Shown: positions 28,213 to 38,214, counted from the stretch's first letter. The stretch is 64,000 nt of DNA from Pseudomonas sp. DC1.2 (GCF_034351645.1 NZ_CP133782.1:3601001-3665000), one strand, 5' to 3'. Notes: a model not told the origin generated them from the letters alone. Translations and numbers: made by a program.

Positions 28213-29169
28213 ATGCATCGCACGTCCAGCCGCGCGACTTGCTCGCGCACTTTTGCTGTTTCCATGTTGTTGGCCAGCGTTACGGGACTACTCAGCTGCA
28301 ACGTTTTGGCGCAGTCCTCCACCGTCGATGAATCAGCACAGGGCGAAACCCTGAGTCCCGACATCAGCCCGGTGAAAAAAGGCGCGTACCTGTCCGACTG
28401 GTTCAACCAGGACCTGACCGTCATTGGCAGCAAGGACATCAGCTTCGGCCCGCGTCCGGCCGACGATGTGTACCTGGAGTACGAGTATTTCGGCCGCAAA
28501 GGACCGTTCGAGCTGTATGGCTACGTCGATATTCCGAAGATTTTCGACATTGGCAACAGCCATGACAAAGGCGCATGGGACCATGGCTCGCCGGTGTTTA
28601 TGGAACACGAACCACGCATTTCCATCGACTACCTGACCGGCCGCAGCCTGGCCATCGGGCCGTTCAAGGAATGGTACGTCGCCTTCGACTGGATCTACGA
28701 CCACGGCAGCAGCACCGCCAACCGCGCCAATACGCTCTACAGCGGCTTGGGCACCGACATCGACACCCACTCGCGGGTCAACCTGTCAGCCAACTTCTAC
28801 GGGCGTTATCAGTGGGAAAACTACGGCGCCAGTAACGAGTATTCGTGGGATGGCTATCGCGCGCAGCTCAAATACATAGTGCCCATCAGCCGCTTCAGCA
28901 ACGGTGCGTCGCTGACCTATATCGGCTTCACCAACTTCGATTTTGGCTCGGACCTGCATAAGGAAAACCCGGCCCGGACTGCCAACGCCACCGTTGCCAC
29001 CAACGTATTGTTGTACTCGTTCACGCACGTGCGTTTCACCCTGGTCGGTCGTTACTTCCACAACGGCGGCAACTGGGAGGATGGCAGCGAGTTGAACTTC
29101 GGTGATGGCGACTTCCGAGCCCGCTCAAACGGCTGGGGTTACTACGCCGGGATCGGCTATCAGTTCTAA
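28213..29169 (+). CDS. Tsx-like nucleoside-specific outer-membrane channel
   Basis: 318 residues. The signal peptide ends at VLAQ-SST; the family motifs DWFNQDLTVIGSKD, DDVYLEYEYFGRKGPFELYGYVDIPKIF and FMEHEPRISIDYLTG follow, and the terminal GIGYQF gives the aromatic end of an outer-membrane barrel. Tsx proteins let nucleosides diffuse through the outer membrane. The next gene encodes a purine nucleoside permease 24 bases downstream, so the two form a nucleoside-uptake unit. GGGAC precedes the ATG. Confidence 0.92.
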   Translation: MHRTSSRATCSRTFAVSMLLASVTGLLSCNVLAQSSTVDESAQGETLSPDISPVKKGAYLSDWFNQDLTVIGSKDISFGPRPADDVYLEYEYFGRKGPFELYGYVDIPKIFDIGNSHDKGAWDHGSPVFMEHEPRISIDYLTGRSLAIGPFKEWYVAFDWIYDHGSSTANRANTLYSGLGTDIDTHSRVNLSANFYGRYQWENYGASNEYSWDGYRAQLKYIVPISRFSNGASLTYIGFTNFDFGSDLHKENPARTANATVATNVLLYSFTHVRFTLVGRYFHNGGNWEDGSELNFGDGDFRARSNGWGYYAGIGYQF

Positions 29170-29193
29170 GTCTTGTTTGAATCTGGAGATTTT

Positions 29194-30228
29194 ATGAAGG
29201 CAATCACCCGTCTTTCCCTCTCCGTAGGCCTGGCCTGCGGCACGCTGCTCGCTTGCACTGCCTGGGCGGCTGAAGCACCGGTCACGCCCAAAGTGATGCT
29301 GATCACCATGTTCGCCCCCGAAGCTCAGCATTGGATCGATCGCCTGCAACTCAAACAGGAAATTCGTGTACCGGGGCTGTCCGCCGAGTATCCGAACATT
29401 CGCTGTAACACTCAGCAGGTGTGCCTGATGGTCACCGGCATGGGCCAGACCAACGCGGCGGCTTCAACCCTGGCCTTGGCCCTGTCGCCGAAATTCGATC
29501 TGCGCAAAAGCTATTTCCTGATCGCTGGCATTGCCGGCATCAGCCCCAAACACGGCACCATTGGCACCGCCGCCTGGGCGCACTATCTGGTGGAGTTCGG
29601 CACCCAGTGGGAGATCGATTCCCGGGACGTGCCGAAAGACTGGCCCACCGGTTACCTCGGCATCAACACCCAAGGCCCGAACGAAAAACCGCCGCTGGAC
29701 TACAAGACCGAAGTCTTCGAACTCAACCCGAAGTTGCAGGCCAAGGCTTTCGCCCTCAGTCACAGCGTCCGGTTGAGCGAGAGCAAAGAGTCGGCAAACT
29801 GGCGTTTGAAGTACCCCTCTGCCGTGGCCAACCAGCCGCCGGTGGTCACCCGGTGCGACACCGTGGCGGGTAATACCTGGTTTTCCGGGACGCGCCTGAG
29901 TGAACGCGCCGAAGTCTGGACCCGACTTTTAACCGATAACAAAGGTGAATACTGCACGACCCAACAGGAAGACAACTCCACCTATGAGGCGCTGTTGCGG
30001 GCCAGCCGTGAAGGGTTGGTGGATATACAGCGCCTGGCGGTGCTGCGTGCCGGTTCCGACTTTGACCAACCGGCGCCTGGGCAGAGCGAAGTAGACAACC
30101 TGCTCAAATACGCCGACCAGGGTGGTTTTGTGCCGGCGCTAGAAAACCTGTACCGCACCGCAAATCCATTGGTGCAGGACATTTTGCAGAACTGGTCGGC
30201 GTGGGAGAACGGTGTTCCCCATACGTGA
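29194..30228 (+). CDS. Purine nucleoside permease (NUP family), exported
   Basis: 344 residues. The signal peptide (LACGTLLACTAWAAEA) is followed by a NUP/phosphorylase-like fold: TPKVMLITMFAPEAQHWID, VTGMGQTNAAASTLALALSP, FLIAGIAGISPKHGTIGTAAWAHYLVEFGTQWEID, and the later EDNSTYEALLRASREGLVD. No multi-pass membrane segments are present, so it is probably periplasmic, which is odd for a so-called permease. Start ATG 29194 has GGAG upstream; the open frame begins 7 codons earlier. It is cotranscribed with the Tsx-like porin. Confidence 0.88.
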   Translation: MKAITRLSLSVGLACGTLLACTAWAAEAPVTPKVMLITMFAPEAQHWIDRLQLKQEIRVPGLSAEYPNIRCNTQQVCLMVTGMGQTNAAASTLALALSPKFDLRKSYFLIAGIAGISPKHGTIGTAAWAHYLVEFGTQWEIDSRDVPKDWPTGYLGINTQGPNEKPPLDYKTEVFELNPKLQAKAFALSHSVRLSESKESANWRLKYPSAVANQPPVVTRCDTVAGNTWFSGTRLSERAEVWTRLLTDNKGEYCTTQQEDNSTYEALLRASREGLVDIQRLAVLRAGSDFDQPAPGQSEVDNLLKYADQGGFVPALENLYRTANPLVQDILQNWSAWENGVPHT

Positions 30229-30247
30229 TCTGAGCTGCAAACCTGTG

Positions 30248-30267
30248 GGCGCGAGCACGCTCGCGCC
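30248..30267. terminator. Short GC hairpin between convergent genes
   Basis: GGCGCGAG (30248-30255) pairs with CTCGCGCC (30260-30267) over a 4-base loop. It resembles the Pseudomonas REP/intergenic hairpins. Confidence 0.5.
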
Positions 30268-30281
30268 GCTGTCGATGGGGG

Positions 30282-31238
30282 TTACGGCAACAGAATCACT
30301 TTGTCGCTCGCCCCTTGATTCACCTCGGCATAGCGCGCCGGCCCCTCGACCAACGGCGACTCAACCAGCCCTTTGGGTAACGGCAACCGCTCTTGATCGA
30401 AGAACGTGCCAAATTGATCGAGCATCGCGGCACATGCCTGGACGCCATACAGCAACGAATTGATCCCCACCACCGAACCGCCCTTGCGGTACAAGCCCAG
30501 TGCCGGCAATTGCACGAAGCCGTCCACCGGCGCGGCGATGATCGCGATGCGACCGAACGGCGCTAACGCCGCCACCGAGGCCGGCAACCAGAAACCGGTG
30601 GTATCGAAGATCACCTCGGCGCCGCCGGTCAATACCGCGTTCACCTGAGCGCCCAAGTCCTCGGGTTTATCCAGTTGCAGGGTCGGATACCCCTGAGCCT
30701 GCAAAGCCTTGACCTGCTGGGGTCGCCGCGCCGCCGCCAGCAACTGCGCACCACGGACTTTCGCCAGCGCCAGCGCCGCATTGGCCACCGCCCCGCCACC
30801 GATCACCAACAATCGAGTCCCGGCCTTCACCACGCTGCGCTCCAGCGCATCCCACGCGGTGGTGTAAGGAACGCCGAGGCTGGCCGCTTGGGCAAAGCTG
30901 AGGTGAGTGGGTTTCAGCGCGACACCATTGGCTGGCAGCTTGACGAATTGCGCGTGGGCTCCGTCAGCGAAAAAGCCCAGTTCGCGGCCTGTGCCCCAGA
31001 CGGCCTGACCAAGTAACGCCTGCGGCCCTTCAACCACCACACCGGCGAAATCCCGCCCGGGAATCCGTGGCAACGTGGTGTAGGGAAAACGCCCCAACAC
31101 ATTCTTCACGTCGCTGGGGTTGAGCCCCGCCGCCTTGATCTGAACCAGCACTTCGCCGGTGCCAGCCACCGGGGTGGGTACGTCAACGTAACGCAGGGCC
31201 GCGAGGTCGCCGGTTTGGTCAAATTGCAGTGCTTTCAT
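30282..31238 (-). CDS. Zinc-less MDR-family oxidoreductase (quinone reductase-like)
   Basis: About 318 residues from MKALQFDQTG, or 4 more from the ATG at 31250; neither has a clear ribosome site. The N-terminal GroES-like domain (LVQIKAAGLNPSDVKNVLG; IPGRDFAGVV) is followed by a Rossmann domain with a variant nucleotide motif (LLVIGGGAVANAALALAK). The structural and catalytic zinc cysteines of classical alcohol dehydrogenases are missing, as in quinone oxidoreductase-type members. It is downstream of xapX and an AraC regulator on the same strand, so it is a plausible target of that regulator. Substrate unknown. Confidence 0.88.
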   Translation of the reverse strand: MKALQFDQTGDLAALRYVDVPTPVAGTGEVLVQIKAAGLNPSDVKNVLGRFPYTTLPRIPGRDFAGVVVEGPQALLGQAVWGTGRELGFFADGAHAQFVKLPANGVALKPTHLSFAQAASLGVPYTTAWDALERSVVKAGTRLLVIGGGAVANAALALAKVRGAQLLAAARRPQQVKALQAQGYPTLQLDKPEDLGAQVNAVLTGGAEVIFDTTGFWLPASVAALAPFGRIAIIAAPVDGFVQLPALGLYRKGGSVVGINSLLYGVQACAAMLDQFGTFFDQERLPLPKGLVESPLVEGPARYAEVNQGASDKVILLP

Positions 31239-31268
31239 GGGCGCGTCCATTAAGTCGATCAATAGGGT

Positions 31269-31442
31269 TCAGGAGATCCAGCCGGCGAGCAACTGCCGAC
31301 CCATAGGCCATAACTTCTCGCCGGCCAGCATACCCAACAGCCCCGCCAGCGCGATGGCAGGCGGTGCCGGGGAACGAAAGTCGAGGGCGCCATAGAGCAA
31401 GCCGACGCCCAGACCGATGCCCAGCGAAATGAGGTAATTCAT
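31269..31442 (-). CDS. XapX-domain small membrane protein (DUF1427)
   Basis: 57 residues reading MNYLISLGIGLGVGLLYGAL, then DFRSPAPPAIALAGLLGMLAG and a short WPMGRQLLAGWIS tail. This is the two-helix XapX pattern. These proteins are often encoded beside xanthosine or oxidoreductase genes; function unknown. It lies between the AraC-type gene and the MDR oxidoreductase, 30 bases from the latter. The ATG is preceded by GGAG, which supports translation. Confidence 0.85.
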   Translation of the reverse strand: MNYLISLGIGLGVGLLYGALDFRSPAPPAIALAGLLGMLAGEKLWPMGRQLLAGWIS

Positions 31443-31542
31443 GGCGGACTCCAGAGAAGGAATGCACAGAGTCTAGGGGGCCGCGACGCACGCCATCGGC
31501 CAAGTGCTTCTGAATTTCGGCCAAAAAACCCGCCGGAACGCT

Positions 31543-32322
31543 TTAGTCGGCGTGTTGGCTCAGCGAAAACTGTGACGGCGCGACACCGAGCGCCCGCCGA
31601 AACATATCGCTGAAACTGCTGGGGGAGTAGCCCAGTTCCCGAGCGATGGCACTGACCGGCACGCCCTGAATCAACGCTGCCACCGCCGTGGCCAACTGCA
31701 CCTGCCGCCGCCATTCGGCAAACCCCATGCCCAGGCCATCCTTGAACAAGCGCGCCAGGGTGCGCACGCTGGCACCCGCGTTTTCAGCGTGCTGTTCGAA
31801 AGCGATGGCCAAGGACGGCGCGGCCATGACCGCCTGACACAGGGTCATCAGGCGCCGGTCGGAATCGTCCGGCAGGGGGATTTTCAGTAACGATCGTTTG
31901 GCTCGCCTAAGCGCCAACAGCGTCAGGCTAACCAAAGCCTCGTAATACGCGCCATCACCCGCGTCGCCCTGCGCTACCAGCCCGACGATCAGTTCGCGCA
32001 GCAACCCGCCTACTTCGATCACTTGCACCGTGGCGTCGAGTGTTACCGCCAAGGCTGGTCGCAAGTAGATGTTGCGCATCTGTAAGTCCGACACCACGCG
32101 AATCCCATGCGGCACGCCTGGCGGTAGCCAGACCGCCCGTTGGGGTGGGACGACCAGCGCTTCATGCGGTGTCTCAACCCACATCACGCCGCTCATCGCG
32201 TACAGCAATTGGCCCCAGACATGCTCATGAGGCTCGATGTACAGCCCACGCGAATAGGTGCGCGCGAGCGGCTGCACGAGCACATCGGTATCACTGAGGT
32301 CAGGGGGCGCAGCCAGTGCCAT
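31543..32322 (-). CDS. AraC-family transcriptional regulator
   Basis: 259 residues. The N-terminal cupin-type sensing domain (about 15-110) includes EPHEHVWGQLLYAMSGVMWVETP and VWLPPGVPHGIRV. The C-terminal double helix-turn-helix (about 165-255) includes SVRTLARLFKDGLGMGFAEWRRQ and VSAIARELGYSPSSFSDMFRRALGVAPSQF. Such regulators activate a nearby gene on binding a small ligand. The adjacent xapX and MDR oxidoreductase genes on the same strand are the likely targets. Confidence 0.92.
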   Translation of the reverse strand: MALAAPPDLSDTDVLVQPLARTYSRGLYIEPHEHVWGQLLYAMSGVMWVETPHEALVVPPQRAVWLPPGVPHGIRVVSDLQMRNIYLRPALAVTLDATVQVIEVGGLLRELIVGLVAQGDAGDGAYYEALVSLTLLALRRAKRSLLKIPLPDDSDRRLMTLCQAVMAAPSLAIAFEQHAENAGASVRTLARLFKDGLGMGFAEWRRQVQLATAVAALIQGVPVSAIARELGYSPSSFSDMFRRALGVAPSQFSLSQHAD

Positions 32323-32467
32323 GGGCCAGGATCGTTGAGGTTTTCAGGGCTTGCATGGTAACCAGCCACGGGACCTGTCGCCACTGGCGCGCACCGTCCG
32401 ACAATCCAACTGAATTTTCCGTGCGCCCAGCGATCCTTTTATTACCACAGGGAGGAATACGGGCTTT

Positions 32468-32695
32468 ATGAACAACGCAAAACTCTTCGTCATTGAATAC
32501 ACCCTTCATGGCGCCCCCAAGTCTTTCATCATCCGCCTGGACAAAATGGATAACGCGGAAGCTTGGCATTGGGCCAGTTGCGATGCCGGAGTGGGACGAA
32601 TTCCGCGCTTTGGCCGTGAGAAGGTGCAAAAAACCAGCAAGCCACTGGCTGAAAAATTCGGCGTCGAAAATGTCAAATGGCGACCGACGAGTTGA
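32468..32695 (+). CDS. Small conserved Pseudomonas protein (DUF6555-like)
   Basis: 75 residues, soluble, with no signal peptide: MNNAKLFVIEYTLHGAPKSF at the start, then NAEAWHWASCDAGVGRIPRF. I recall similar small proteins in other Pseudomonas as DUF6555; function unknown. GGGAGG lies 13 bases before the ATG. A rho-independent terminator follows 17 bases after the stop, which supports a real transcribed unit. Confidence 0.65.
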   Translation: MNNAKLFVIEYTLHGAPKSFIIRLDKMDNAEAWHWASCDAGVGRIPRFGREKVQKTSKPLAEKFGVENVKWRPTS

Positions 32696-32712
32696 AGGCA
32701 ACACTGAAAACG

Positions 32713-32742
32713 AAAAGTGGAGCCTCGAAGGCTCCACTTTTT
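32713..32742. terminator. Bidirectional rho-independent terminator
   Basis: AAAAGTGGAGCCT-CGA-AGGCTCCACTTTTT forms a perfect 13-bp stem with A and T tails. It works for the DUF6555-like gene and, on the other strand, the metallothionein gene. Confidence 0.92.
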
Positions 32743-32757
32743 AGTTGGGATGAACGG

Positions 32758-32916
32758 TCAACCATGGGCACATTTACAACCGTTGCTGGTGCAGGCTTCG
32801 CCGTGTTCGTGATGCTTGGCGCAGCCTTCACAGCAGTAGTGTTTGCCGTGGCGCGCAATCGGATGTTCGCCCAGTTTGCATGAGCATTTAGGGCAGTCGC
32901 AGGTACGTTCAGTCAT
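32758..32916 (-). CDS. Bacterial metallothionein (BmtA/SmtA type)
   Basis: 52 residues with nine Cys and seven His: TERTCDCPKCSCKLGEHP at the start, HYCCEGCAKHHEHG in the middle and ACTSNGCKCAHG at the end. The spacing of CxCxxCxC, the CC-x2-C cluster and the final CxC matches cyanobacterial and pseudomonad zinc/cadmium metallothioneins. It buffers or detoxifies Zn and Cd in the cytoplasm. It ends at a shared terminator. No metal-responsive repressor gene adjoins it. Confidence 0.92.
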   Translation of the reverse strand: MTERTCDCPKCSCKLGEHPIARHGKHYCCEGCAKHHEHGEACTSNGCKCAHG

Positions 32917-32991
32917 TGGTCTGACTCCATTTTTGTGGTCGTCCGGTGCTGCAACTGCGCACCGTTCTTCCAGTGTAGGAGCCTTTTTCAG

Positions 32992-33447
32992 TCACGCCTG
33001 ACGAGTGCTGCTGCGATACATGAACACCAGCGCCAAGGCCAGGCACACCATCGCCAGTATCCGACTTGCGGACAATTCAATGGCGGGGTTGCCCAACCAG
33101 CCGAAGTTGTCGATCAACATGCCCATGCCCAATTGCCCGACGATCACCGCAACCGTCGCCACCGCCGTGCCAACCCGTGGCACCGCGCCCACCATGACCA
33201 TCATGTAGACGACGCCGAACAACGCACCGCTGAGCTGCCATTTCGGCACATCCAGCAGGCTGACGGCATGCGCCGGCTCAAAAAACAGGATCAACAGTGC
33301 CGTGACCACCGCACCGACAGCGAAGGTCAGCAAACTGCTGCGCAACACGCCGACGGTTTCCCCAAGGCGCCCGTTGATCGCAGCCTGGATGCTCAGTACC
33401 GCACCGGCAGCCACGACCACCGCCAACAAAATAATCAGACTCATCAT
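32992..33447 (-). CDS. YdcZ/DUF606 membrane protein, second copy
   Basis: About 151 residues with four to five hydrophobic helices: MSLIILLAVVVAAGAVLSIQAAINGRLG, then LTFAVGAVVTALLILFF, VYMMVMVGAVPRVGTAVATVAVIVGQLGMGMLIDNFGW, and a last helix. This is the DUF606 branch of the drug/metabolite transporter clan. The start lies within TGATGATG, overlapping the stop of the upstream paralogue, so the pair is translationally coupled. It may form a heterodimer with that paralogue. A LysR gene diverges beyond the pair. Confidence 0.88.
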   Translation of the reverse strand: MMSLIILLAVVVAAGAVLSIQAAINGRLGETVGVLRSSLLTFAVGAVVTALLILFFEPAHAVSLLDVPKWQLSGALFGVVYMMVMVGAVPRVGTAVATVAVIVGQLGMGMLIDNFGWLGNPAIELSASRILAMVCLALALVFMYRSSTRQA

Positions 33448-33941
33448 CAACCCCGAGCAATCAGAACAAGTGCCGCGACAATCAGCAGCAAGGCTAGCCA
33501 ACGTTCACCGTTGACCTTTTTACGGGTGGCGCCGAACCAGCCGAAGTGGTCGATCAACACGCTCTTGCCAACCTGCCCGGACAGGATCGCAATCATGGTC
33601 ATCGCGATACCGATATGGGGCGTCGCCAAGGTCAGCACCACCACGTAAATCGGTCCGAGAAAGCCACCGATCAACTGCCAGCGCGGTAACGTGCTGAGGG
33701 CGGGCCCTTGCTGCGGACCGCTGAACAGCAGTAGCAAAAACAGAATCGCCGAACCCACGCCAAAAATGCTCAAGGTCGCCCACAAGTGCCCGACTTGAAC
33801 CCCGAGCGGACCGAGCAAGCCGGCCTCCACGGAAAGGCCCATGCCCGCCAGAATCACCAGCGGTAGCAGTAACAAGCGCAGCCCCGGTTTACTGGAAGGT
33901 GTTGCGACAACGCCAACGTCGTCGATTGAAGAAGACTGCAT
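33447..33941 (-). CDS. YdcZ/DUF606 membrane protein, first copy
   Basis: 164 residues. A short soluble N terminus is followed by LLLLPLVILAGMGLSVEAGLLGPLG, LWATLSIFGVGSAILFLLLLF, YVVVLTLATPHIGIAMTMIAILSGQVGKSVLIDHFGWFG and a final LALLLIVAALVLIA helix. It shares the DHFGW/DNFGW motif with the downstream gene. ATG 33941 is used; the open frame extends upstream into the LysR intergenic space. Coupled with the second DUF606 gene and divergent from the LysR gene, its likely regulator. Confidence 0.88.
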   Translation of the reverse strand: MQSSSIDDVGVVATPSSKPGLRLLLLPLVILAGMGLSVEAGLLGPLGVQVGHLWATLSIFGVGSAILFLLLLFSGPQQGPALSTLPRWQLIGGFLGPIYVVVLTLATPHIGIAMTMIAILSGQVGKSVLIDHFGWFGATRKKVNGERWLALLLIVAALVLIARG

Positions 33942-34053
33942 ACAGAAAACCCATCCAAGGAAACAATGGCGGGCATTATCGGCTGGCGATCCTTTGCGAT
34001 AAATGGGAGCATCCGGACAACACTTTTGCGTAATACGCACAGCAGGATTAACC

Positions 34054-34989
34054 ATGCACGGGCTTAACGAACTGGGATTCAAGGCACTTCGGCTCTTCGT
34101 TGCAGTGCTCGACCACGGCAGTTTTTCAGAAGTCGCACGCCGCGAAGGCCTGGCACCCTCTTCGATTTCACGGCAAATCCAATTAATGGAACAGGCACTG
34201 AACCAGCAATTGCTCTACCGCCATACCCGCGCGGTGACACCCACGGAAGCCGGACGGATGCTCGGGCATCATGCGCGGCTGGTGCTGGCGCAACTTGAAG
34301 AAGCTGAACAAGCTTTGCAGGAACAGCAAAGCGAGCCCAGCGGCCTGGTGCGGATTAATGCCCCGGTAGTGTTTGGTCAACGGCATCTGACGCCGTGGCT
34401 GGGGGCACTGTGCGAGCGCTACCCGAAACTGCAATTGGATATCCAGCAGACAGACAGCTATGTCGATCCCTTGCAGGAGGGCGCCGACCTGTTATTTCGC
34501 ATCGGCGCGCTGCACGATTCGAGCATGCAGGCGCGCATTCTGGCACCGCACCGCTTTCAGGTCGCAGCGAGCCCGGCCTATCTGAAACGCCACGGCAGCC
34601 CGCAACACCCTCAGGACCTGGCGGCGCACCAGTGCCTGGTCTACAAGGGCGTGGCCGGTCAGCAACGCTGGTTCTTTCGTCGCGACCAGCAAGACTGGAC
34701 GCCCTACACGGTCAAGGGGCCGATCACCGGCAACCACGCCGACACCCTGACCCAGGCCGCCGAGCAAGGGCTGGGGTTGGTGATGTTTCCGTCCTGGCTG
34801 ATTGGCGAAGCGGTGCGCGCAGGCACGCTGGTGCCGGTGCTGGGCGACTACCAAGTATCCAACAGCCTGGAACCGCAGCAAATTGCGGTGCTGTGGCCTG
34901 GCAGTCGGCGCCTGTCAGTGAAGGTGCGCACGGTCATCGACTTCTTTATCGAACGCTTTGGGACTGTGCCGTATTGGGACCGGCCCTGA
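34054..34989 (+). CDS. LysR-family transcriptional regulator
   Basis: 311 residues. The N-terminal winged helix-turn-helix includes ALRLFVAVLDHGSFSEVARREGLAPSSISRQIQLMEQAL; the substrate-binding domain begins around residue 90 (SGLVRINAPVVFGQRHLTPWLGAL). It belongs to the large subgroup related to aminobenzoate/DmlR-like regulators. Divergent transcription from the two DUF606 genes across 112 bases suggests that it controls them. The ATG 34054 start places the helix-turn-helix at the usual distance. Confidence 0.93.
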   Translation: MHGLNELGFKALRLFVAVLDHGSFSEVARREGLAPSSISRQIQLMEQALNQQLLYRHTRAVTPTEAGRMLGHHARLVLAQLEEAEQALQEQQSEPSGLVRINAPVVFGQRHLTPWLGALCERYPKLQLDIQQTDSYVDPLQEGADLLFRIGALHDSSMQARILAPHRFQVAASPAYLKRHGSPQHPQDLAAHQCLVYKGVAGQQRWFFRRDQQDWTPYTVKGPITGNHADTLTQAAEQGLGLVMFPSWLIGEAVRAGTLVPVLGDYQVSNSLEPQQIAVLWPGSRRLSVKVRTVIDFFIERFGTVPYWDRP

Positions 34990-35010
34990 CAGCACACAGT
35001 CCCTGCGGAC

Positions 35011-36693
35011 TCAGATACGGAACTGCCCCACCAGTTTGCCGAGGCGCTGACCGAGGTCGGCCAAACTGCGCGAGGTCTGGGCGCCGAGTTGAGTTTCGTC
35101 GGCCACGTTGTCCACGGCCACGGCAATCTGATGCACGCTGCGGTTGATCTCTTCAGCCACGGCGGTTTGCTCTTCGGCAGCACTGGCGATCTGGGCGTTC
35201 ATCGAGTTGATGGTGCCGATCAGTTGGGCCATGGTGTCCAGTGACGCACCCGCTTCGTTGGCCTGGACCGAGGTGCCGTCGCCGGCCTCACTGGAGCGGC
35301 GCATGGCTTCGACTGCCGACTGAGTGCCAGCCTGCAAACGGTCAATCATGCTCTGGATTTCCTGGGTACTGACCTGCGTGCGACTGGCCAGCGCTCGCAC
35401 TTCGTCCGCCACCACCGCAAACCCTCTCCCCGCCTCGCCGGCACGGGCCGCCTCAATGGCGGCGTTGAGGGCCAGCAGGTTGGTCTGCTCAGCAATCGAG
35501 CGGATCACGCCCAACACGCTGACAATCGACGACACGTCTTTTTGCAAGTTATCGAGGGAGACGCCGCTGCTGCGAATGTCATTCACCAGCGCATGAATCT
35601 TGACGATGCTACCCGCCACCACACGTTTGGCGGCCTGGCCCTCTTCGTCGGTCTGCTGGGCAGCAACCGCCGCGTTCTGCGCACTTTTCGCGACTTCCTG
35701 AGCAGCGGCCGACATTTCGTTGATCGCCGTGGCCACCTGATCGGTCTCGTGACGCTGGCGTTCCATGGCCTGCTCGGAGCGCTGGGCCTGCTCGGACACC
35801 TGATTCACCAGACCGGTCAGTTGCGAGGTCATTTCGGTGATCTGACGCACCAGTCCGTGGATTTTGTCGACAAAGCGGTTGAAGGAGCCAGCCAGTTGAC
35901 CGAGTTCGTCCTGGCTGGTGATGTTCAGGCGGCGAGTCAAATCGCCTTCGCCGGCCGCGATGTCGTCCAGGTTGGCTTTCATCAGGTTCAGCGGACGCAA
36001 AATGGCGTTGGCCAGCAACATCCCGACGGCCGCGATCACCAGCAACACCACCACAGCGATCCCGACGATGCTCAGCACCACGCCTTCCATACGCTCGGTG
36101 ACCTTGGCCTGAACCAGCGCGACTTGGGCTTCGATACCGTCCAGGTTGACCGAAGTGCCCACCGCCATGTCCCACTTGGGCAGGTATTCGGTGTAACCCA
36201 GTTTGGGCACCAACACCTGCGTGTTACCGGGCAGCGGTGAACTGTATTGCAGGTAGTGAGTGCCGTCCTTGGCGACCTTCACCAGGTCGCGGTTGACGTA
36301 GACGCCGTTCGGGTCACGGTTGTCCTTAAAGCTCTGGCCCACGCCGTCAGGACTGTTGGCCTTGAACAGGCGCACGGTGTTGGAGTCGTAGCCGAAGAAG
36401 TAGCCGTCCTTGCCGTAGTTGATGCTCGACAGCAACTTAACCACCTGAGCCCGCGCGACGTCGTCGCCCGGCGCGGCTGCGTCATAGAGCGGTTTGATCG
36501 CAGTCATGGCCACGGCGACGTAGCTTTGTAGCGTCGCTTTGGCGTCGTTGAGCAGGCTCTGGCGGGTTTCCTCGACCTCCTTGCGGGCCTGATCCTGCAA
36601 AATGAACAATGTGGTCAGGCTGATCACTACGGCAAAGAGCAACACCGGGAGAACGGCAAGGGACAGAACTTTAGCCTTCAGGCTCATGCGCAT
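35011..36693 (-). CDS. Methyl-accepting chemotaxis protein, single-Cache type
   Basis: 560 residues. Membrane helix at about 9-30, periplasmic sCache_2 domain at about 35-190 ([20 protein letters not shown] and [22 protein letters not shown]), second helix at about 203-228, HAMP to about 285, then the signalling hairpin with tip [35 protein letters not shown]. sCache_2 receptors often sense carboxylic acids, but the ligand is not determined here. There is no C-terminal CheR-tethering pentapeptide. The start is ATG 36693, with a second in-frame ATG two codons later. Confidence 0.95.
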   Translation of the reverse strand: MRMSLKAKVLSLAVLPVLLFAVVISLTTLFILQDQARKEVEETRQSLLNDAKATLQSYVAVAMTAIKPLYDAAAPGDDVARAQVVKLLSSINYGKDGYFFGYDSNTVRLFKANSPDGVGQSFKDNRDPNGVYVNRDLVKVAKDGTHYLQYSSPLPGNTQVLVPKLGYTEYLPKWDMAVGTSVNLDGIEAQVALVQAKVTERMEGVVLSIVGIAVVVLLVIAAVGMLLANAILRPLNLMKANLDDIAAGEGDLTRRLNITSQDELGQLAGSFNRFVDKIHGLVRQITEMTSQLTGLVNQVSEQAQRSEQAMERQRHETDQVATAINEMSAAAQEVAKSAQNAAVAAQQTDEEGQAAKRVVAGSIVKIHALVNDIRSSGVSLDNLQKDVSSIVSVLGVIRSIAEQTNLLALNAAIEAARAGEAGRGFAVVADEVRALASRTQVSTQEIQSMIDRLQAGTQSAVEAMRRSSEAGDGTSVQANEAGASLDTMAQLIGTINSMNAQIASAAEEQTAVAEEINRSVHQIAVAVDNVADETQLGAQTSRSLADLGQRLGKLVGQFRI

Positions 36694-36891
36694 GACGGTT
36701 CACTCTTTTAGTTTTTTTGGCGTGGTTAAAGGCTGTAACGGCACGCCGAAGCAAAAGTTGAATCGTCGTCCCCGCTGTGGCCGCGAGCCTACTCACGCTA
36801 GCGGTGGCGCCACCAATATTGATGAAGGTCAGGCCGCCATCGCGAATGGGCTCGCTGCACCTGTTGATCCTGGGCATTCAGGAAGACGGGG

Positions 36892-38214
36892 TTACAACAC
36901 CATCGCGCCGACCCAGCCAAACACCAACAGGGGCAGGTTGTAATGCAGGAAGGTCGGCACCACCGTGTCCCAGATGTGGTGATGCTGACCGTCAATGTTC
37001 AGGCCCGAGGTCGGGCCGAGAGTCGAGTCCGAGGCCGGTGATCCGCTATCGCCCAGCGCGCCCGCAGTGCCCACGATGCACACAATGGCCATCGGGCTGA
37101 AACCCAGTTGCACGCACAGCGGCACAAAGATCGCCGCCAAAATCGGCACCGTAGAAAACGATGAACCAATGCCGATGGTGACCATCAATCCCACCAGCAG
37201 CATCAGCAACGCGCCAATCGCCTTGCTGTGATCAATCCACGCTGCCGCACTTTCGACCAGCGTGCGCACCTGCCCGGTCGCTTTAAGCACTTCGGCGAAG
37301 CCTGAAGCCGCAATCATGATGAAACCGATCATCGCCATCATTTTCATGCCCTCGGTGAACAGGTCGTCGGTTTCATGCCACTTCACCACCCCCGATACCG
37401 AGAAAATCAGAAACCCCGCCAACGCACCAATGATCATCGAGTCCAGCCACAATTGGATGATAAACGCAGCGGCAATGGCCACACCGGCAATGCCCAGGGT
37501 CATCGGGTTGTAGGCGACGCTAACCTGTTCTACCTGCTCAATCTTCGCCAGGTCGTAGACACGTTTTTTGCGGTAGCTGAACAACACGGCCACCAATAAA
37601 CCGACGACCATGCCCATCGCGGGAATCGCCATGGCGTGCATGACGTTGATCTGACTGATGTCCACTCCGCTTTTGCTGACGTTGGCCAACAGAATCTGGT
37701 TCAGAAAAATATTGCCGAACCCCACCGGGAACACCATGTAGGGCGTGATCAGGCCGAAGGTCATGACGCAAGCAATGAGGCGGCGGTCCAGTTGCAGTTT
37801 GGTCAGCACATAGAGAAGCGGTGGCACCAGCAACGGGATAAAAGCGATATGTATCGGCAAGATATTTTGGGAAGCGATCGCCACCACCCACAGCAAACCA
37901 ATCAGCAGCCACTTGACCTGACGCCCCCCACTGGCGTGCTGGCGATCGACCATCAGTAGAGCCTTGTCTGCCAGGGCATGGGCCAGACCGGACTTGGCGA
38001 TGGCCACGGCGAAGGCACCGAGCAACGCATAAGACAATGCCACCGTTGCCCCATTGCCAAGGCCGCTGTTGAAGGCCTTAAGCGTCGCATCAATGCCCAG
38101 GCCTGCGGTCAGGCCACCCACCAGCGCGCCAATAATCAGCGCGATTACCACATGCACCCGGGACAGGCTTAGCACCAGCATGACGCCGACGGCGGCAATT
38201 ACAGCATTGATCAT
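36892..38214 (-). CDS. Na+/H+ antiporter-family (NhaC/YuiF-like) transporter
   Basis: 440 residues with ten or more membrane segments. The start ([34 protein letters not shown]) and the motifs [44 protein letters not shown] and [22 protein letters not shown] are typical of this family. GAGG precedes ATG 38214. Despite the name, relatives can carry amino acids, so the substrate is uncertain. It lies between two chemoreceptor genes, which may sense what it imports. Confidence 0.88.
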   Translation of the reverse strand: MINAVIAAVGVMLVLSLSRVHVVIALIIGALVGGLTAGLGIDATLKAFNSGLGNGATVALSYALLGAFAVAIAKSGLAHALADKALLMVDRQHASGGRQVKWLLIGLLWVVAIASQNILPIHIAFIPLLVPPLLYVLTKLQLDRRLIACVMTFGLITPYMVFPVGFGNIFLNQILLANVSKSGVDISQINVMHAMAIPAMGMVVGLLVAVLFSYRKKRVYDLAKIEQVEQVSVAYNPMTLGIAGVAIAAAFIIQLWLDSMIIGALAGFLIFSVSGVVKWHETDDLFTEGMKMMAMIGFIMIAASGFAEVLKATGQVRTLVESAAAWIDHSKAIGALLMLLVGLMVTIGIGSSFSTVPILAAIFVPLCVQLGFSPMAIVCIVGTAGALGDSGSPASDSTLGPTSGLNIDGQHHHIWDTVVPTFLHYNLPLLVFGWVGAMVL

